A stretch of 52,903 bases of DNA, taken from contig NZ_JACJSF010000057.1 of the NCBI RefSeq assembly GCF_014698035.1, positions 1 to 52,903 on the forward strand, in the 5' to 3' direction. The stretch is from Desmonostoc muscorum FACHB-395 (GTDB taxonomy: Bacteria; Cyanobacteriota; Cyanobacteriia; Cyanobacteriales; Nostocaceae). Below the pieces are notes generated by a model, which made no database searches, was not told where the DNA came from, and was given only the letters and a program-made list of their open reading frames with translations. Positions 49,575 to 52,903 of this stretch are shown one piece after another. A program made the translations under genes and the position numbers. Position 1 is the stretch's first letter; every line of letters starts with the position of its first letter.

Positions 49575-49641
49575 TAATTTTTTACCGTTGGTAGATGCAA
49601 TATCAGCTTACTTGTTTTGTATACCAATTAGATAGCTAGGG

Positions 49642-49649
49642 CATCGCTT
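49642..49649 (+). repeat. Target-site duplication, right
   Basis: CATCGCTT, identical to 47796-47803, immediately after the right inverted repeat. Confidence 0.85.
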
Positions 49650-49654
49650 GAAGT

Positions 49655-49800
49655 GTGGCTACTATCGAGTATCTCTGCACGGCAAAGATTTGGGGGATTG
49701 GTCGGAGCTTGGGGTGCTGGCGGTTCTGTCGGGGTTACAGCAGGAGTTCTATCGGGGGCGGTTGGTGGCGGGGTTGGCGGCGGTGGGGTCAGGGTGAGGG
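49655..49800 (+). pseudogene. Family 1 middle-region fragment next to the IS
   Basis: In one plus frame this reads LHGKDLGDWSELGVLAVLSG, LQQEFYRGRLVAGLAAVGS, which aligns with LHNEDLPGFGELGVLSVLSL, LQQEFYRARLLQSL in the copy at 21924. It is G-rich and ends in a TGA. No tail follows. The rest of the gap to 50095 shows no gene. Confidence 0.6.
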
Positions 49801-50095
49801 TGGAGCAGTTGAGTTTGGTATGAGTACCCATGAACTCTTGCTGGAAGGGATTCTAGGTTCGGTTCCGAGTTCCCTCCTTTTATCCCCGCTTCAACTCTTT
49901 GGTAACTAGTCTCAGATCTGGGGGATACGCTGTCACCACTGCACCTGTGGGATAGGACTTAGCTTCTATCGCCTCACCTATATGATTATCCAGTTATCAA
50001 GGTAATTCAGAAATTTTCTTTCTTTTTTTTACCTAGCGGCTAATCCTCTAAATCCTTATGGAAACTGGTTTCTAGCCAACGAATCGCACTATAGG

Positions 50096-52903
50096 TTACA
50101 ATTCACAAGTCGCAACGCGAGAGAAGAGTAACCGCCAATACGAAATTACACGGTACCCAACGGAGACGTACATTAAGTACCCATCCCGGTCGACTAACCC
50201 CAGAGGTAGGCTACCCCTATACCCCACGGAGTTCTCTTTTATACCCTTTATTAGTTGATCGTAACTCACGAAGTCCCCTCTTGAATCTCCGGCTTGATTG
50301 TCGCCAGTTACTTTTTCAGCATAGCGTCCTACTGTCTTGGCGAACTGAAGATAATTTGAATAGTCTTTATCAGTCAACTCTTTTGGTTTTATACCTAGCC
50401 TATTCCCAGCGCTGATCCATATTTCCTTTTGCACCCGAAAGCCAAAACGGTTGTCTGCATTGAACCAAAAATTATCTATTTTTCGCAGGTCTGGACAAGA
50501 GAGATTATTAATAGAGTCGTCATTCACATATCTTTCTTCTTCCCTTTGAGCAATATTGAGCATGAGTTTATATGTTTCTATGTCAGCCGCTTCCCAATTT
50601 TTAGCCTTCAAAAAATATTCAAGTTGAGTATATAAATATTTTGTCAATGATGCTTCAACTTCTTTATTTTGAGGCTTTATCTCAATTAAACTCCGATGAA
50701 CTGATTCAATGTTTTCGCCTGTAAGCAACTGATTATTTTTAGTAAAATTAGTTTCATTTGGATGAGCTTTTAGGATATTAAATGCTTGAGTATAAGATTC
50801 TACAGCTTCCTGAGTTTTTTTGTTCTGGGCTAGTAAATCACCTTGAATTTTCTGGGCTAATACTTGAACTTGTAAACCTTGACTTGAATTTAAAACTTTT
50901 TGACCAGCCTGAGATAAATTTGACTGGATTCCTTTAATTTCCTTGTTAGCATTACTCCAGTCTTTCAGTTGTTGGTAGACTTGTGACTTAGCGGCAAGTA
51001 ATAGTGCTTGTTTGAGTTCATGGTTATCAATGTTAAATGATACTGCTGCCAACCTTAAAGCTTCATCTGAATCTGATGAACTTTGGTTCCGCAATTGTCC
51101 AGCTAAGGCTACAAGTTGGCGAACGTTCACAATTTCTGCTTTAGTAGCTTTATTTTTTGTGCTTGTGTTTTTAAGTTCGTTCTCTGTGTGTTCAAGTTCG
51201 TTTTCTTTAGCTGTAAGCTTTGCTAAAATTTCTTTTTCTCTATTCCTAGCCTTGTCAAGAGTTTTATTTGCGTTTTCTACTTCTTCTCTTGCTTGTTGTT
51301 CTTGCTTTATTGCTTGTACAACATTATTTTTAGCTTTTTGTTCGTTTTTTTGTGTTTCTGTCAGCTTTGTCTGGGCTTGTTCTAAATTTTTATTAGCCCT
51401 AGTAATTTGAGCATCAGCAGCTTTAACTCGTTCATTAGCTGCATCAACTTGAGAGTTAGCAGTTTCAGCTCGTTTATTAGCTGTATCAACCTGAGAGTTA
51501 GCAGTTTCGACTCGTCTATTGGCTGCATCAACTTGTCTCTTAGCTAATCCACCTACGGTTGCTGCTCCCAGAACTGCAACAACCAAAACAACAACTCCAA
51601 CACTAATTCGTCGTTGAGCTTTCTTATTTGCCTCACTGAGCAATTGATTTCTTCCCTCTGCTGCCTCCCTATCCTTTCTCTCCCGTTCAAAAGCAGCTTC
51701 TTGTTCTTTCGCAGCAATTTTTTCCTGAATTTCTTTCTCTTTACTAGCTGCTAAAAACTGTTTATCCTGGTAACTTAAGTTTTTATCTTTCGCCCATTCA
51801 AGAGCTTCTTGTAACGCATTGCCTCTCAACAACCGCGATTCGTCAGTACTTTCATAAGCCACCCAAAAGCGAAAATTTTCAGAATATGGACGCAGATTAT
51901 TTAATTGAGCTTCAATCCAATTTAAGTTAAATATTTCTCTATAAATTTGGTTATAAATTCTTAAATGTCCTTGCTGTCTAACAACCAACCCTGAAAGCTG
52001 TAACTCGCTTTGCTCTAATGTTTCATCTGCTATAACTTGAGATTGTTCTTCAGCAATTCGGACTTGTTGGTACAGTTCTAGTAAATACCCAGCCCGTTGT
52101 TCATCGCGCAAAATTCTGGCTTGGATTGTTCGCAGGTGTTCAGGTTCATCAAGTGATTCCCAGTTTTCAATAATTCGTGACCTGACAACTTGCTCTACTG
52201 AACGAGGGTTTTCTTGTTCAGATTCCTCAACCATGAACTGACACAGCTTTTGAGCCAGAAATGGTTGTCCCCCCGTCCACTGCAATATTTCTTGTATTAC
52301 TGCTTGAGGATTATTAAACTTTCCCTGCAAACCCTTCTCTAATGGTTCAGCCTCATGCAGTTGAAAGCCTTTGAGGGAAATAGCCTTACCAATGTTAAAC
52401 GGGGTACGCTGTTTATCTGAAATTAAATTGCTAGGCGAGGCAACCCCCAATAAACAGAATGTGAGGCGATTATATTCAAGATTATCAACACGCTTGTTAT
52501 AACAGGCGCGAATCAATGCAAAAAAGTCATCTGTGGGAAAATTTAGACTGAGTACGCTATCAATTTCATCAATAAAAATAACGATATTCTCTTGAACTTC
52601 AACAAGTAATACTTCTTCTAAAAACTTGCGAAATCTTGTAACTAGCGAATTTAACTGATTCGCCTCCCACCAATCGCCAAAATCTAAATCTAATCCAAAA
52701 CTATCAATGAGTGTGTCAATTAAATCTGCATACCATTGTTCGGGAGGGACATTCTGAATACCTCCAGCAGAAAGGTCAACGGCCGCACACTGTACGCCAT
52801 CATCTCTCAATCGCTGCATGGTTCGCACACGCAAGCTGGATTTTCCACTCTGTCTGGAATTCAGTACGTAACAAAACTTCCCCGCTTTCAGTCCTTCATA
52901 TAA
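50096..52903 (-). CDS. STAND-type AAA NTPase with membrane helix, coiled coil and GUN4 domain (5' end outside window)
   Basis: The frame continues past the right edge: the last bases encode AGKFCYVLNSRQSGKSSLRV, including Walker A. Walker B is ENIVIFIDEIDSV. The AAA_35-like module, about 300 residues, matches that of the 10080-12230 protein closely (DFFALIRACYNKRVDN, PFNIGKAISLKGFQLHE, WTGGQPFLAQKLCQFMVEES). A single membrane helix (VGVVVLVVAVLGAATVGG) follows, then a long coiled coil built from near-repeats of VETANSQVDTANKRAETANS, a TPR-like part and a GUN4 domain (LKAKNWEAADIETYKLML, NRFGFRVQKEIW, LLFSRVATCEL). It is therefore a membrane-tethered version of the other STAND-GUN4 protein. 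Confidence 0.85.
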   Translation of the reverse strand, partial: LYEGLKAGKFCYVLNSRQSGKSSLRVRTMQRLRDDGVQCAAVDLSAGGIQNVPPEQWYADLIDTLIDSFGLDLDFGDWWEANQLNSLVTRFRKFLEEVLLVEVQENIVIFIDEIDSVLSLNFPTDDFFALIRACYNKRVDNLEYNRLTFCLLGVASPSNLISDKQRTPFNIGKAISLKGFQLHEAEPLEKGLQGKFNNPQAVIQEILQWTGGQPFLAQKLCQFMVEESEQENPRSVEQVVRSRIIENWESLDEPEHLRTIQARILRDEQRAGYLLELYQQVRIAEEQSQVIADETLEQSELQLSGLVVRQQGHLRIYNQIYREIFNLNWIEAQLNNLRPYSENFRFWVAYESTDESRLLRGNALQEALEWAKDKNLSYQDKQFLAASKEKEIQEKIAAKEQEAAFERERKDREAAEGRNQLLSEANKKAQRRISVGVVVLVVAVLGAATVGGLAKRQVDAANRRVETANSQVDTANKRAETANSQVDAANERVKAADAQITRANKNLEQAQTKLTETQKNEQKAKNNVVQAIKQEQQAREEVENANKTLDKARNREKEILAKLTAKENELEHTENELKNTSTKNKATKAEIVNVRQLVALAGQLRNQSSSDSDEALRLAAVSFNIDNHELKQALLLAAKSQVYQQLKDWSNANKEIKGIQSNLSQAGQKVLNSSQGLQVQVLAQKIQGDLLAQNKKTQEAVESYTQAFNILKAHPNETNFTKNNQLLTGENIESVHRSLIEIKPQNKEVEASLTKYLYTQLEYFLKAKNWEAADIETYKLMLNIAQREEERYVNDDSINNLSCPDLRKIDNFWFNADNRFGFRVQKEIWISAGNRLGIKPKELTDKDYSNYLQFAKTVGRYAEKVTGDNQAGDSRGDFVSYDQLIKGIKENSVGYRGSLPLGLVDRDGYLMYVSVGYRVISYWRLLFSRVATCEL

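Larger units (their letters stand above)
47804..49641 (-). mobile_element. Complete 1838-bp insertion sequence with 21-bp inverted repeats
   Basis: The left end starts CCCTAGCTGTCTAATTGG at 47804 and the right end finishes CCAATTAGATAGCTAGGG at 49641; the 21-bp ends pair with one mismatch. Both are flanked by CATCGCTT. The element contains two overlapping minus-strand frames that together make a DDE transposase. The 8-bp duplication is compatible with IS66-, ISL3- or IS256-like groups, but the protein does not let me assign one. It interrupts a family 1 remnant. Preserved ends and duplication mean the insertion is recent. Confidence 0.85.

Noticed and set aside
51012..51410. A 132-codon plus-strand frame with hydrophobic Ser/Phe/Cys repeats.
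   Set aside because: It mirrors the coiled-coil part of the STAND-GUN4 gene on the other strand.

Overview
The DNA looks like a plasmid or genomic island of a filamentous, probably heterocyst-forming cyanobacterium (Nostoc/Anabaena/Calothrix type). The palindrome GCGATCGC (HIP1) occurs throughout, intergenic DNA carries short tandem heptamer-like repeats, and many products are of cyanobacterial types: pentapeptide-repeat proteins, AAA_35-type STAND NTPases fused to GUN4 domains, and DUF1392. No rRNA, tRNA, CRISPR array or core metabolic operon is visible. Almost everything is accessory: defence or conflict genes, a phage/plasmid-like module, insertion sequences and many decayed gene fragments.

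Layout. 0-2.6 kb: remnants of a CHAT system, a frameshifted ribbon-helix-helix gene and a frameshifted copy of a recurrent local family ('family 1'). 2.6-9.1 kb: a NERD-helicase, small unknown genes and a large GTPase-like protein whose gene starts beside a nested inverted repeat. 10-17.1 kb: a four-gene minus-strand operon, in transcription order a membrane pentapeptide protein, a second pentapeptide protein, a coiled-coil STAND NTPase and a STAND-TPR-GUN4 protein. The first three share one precisely spaced Gly-rich motif, QF-x-GG-x3-A-x2-V-x4-IGG-x-I-x-N, which I propose is a homotypic (amyloid-like) signalling motif. 17.5-24 kb: secreted DUF6748-like protein, TMEM175-like channel, truncated DUF1648 protein, SDR oxidoreductase, Mrr endonuclease, and scattered fragments. 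24.8-26.7 kb: a HEPN/DUF262 pair between 25-bp direct repeats. 27.8-32.8 kb: a 1289-aa SF2-like helicase behind a partner gene cut at its 5' end next to an ISAs1-type element. 34.8-36.5 kb: small genes including DUF5674 and a ParB-like protein.

36.6-47.7 kb is a phage/plasmid-like module. A GIY-YIG/Xre-type protein is divergent from a long plus-strand gene series. The intergenic region carries repeated TTAGCGC palindromes, one of them inside the rightward promoter. The series includes an MT-A70 methyltransferase, DUF5131, an HTH replication-type protein overlapping a DnaB helicase, ASCH, a C5 cytosine methyltransferase with a long second reading frame inside it, two DUF1392 paralogues and a DUF488 gene with two in-frame TAA codons. 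An intact 1.84-kb IS with an 8-bp target duplication follows, then a second STAND-GUN4 gene that runs off the right edge.

Three recurrent families of gene-tail fragments are scattered over the window, with nonsense and frameshift decay, and mark recombination points. The best candidates for undescribed biology are the motif-sharing STAND/pentapeptide operon, the GTPase with its nested operator, and the helicase with its truncated partner.
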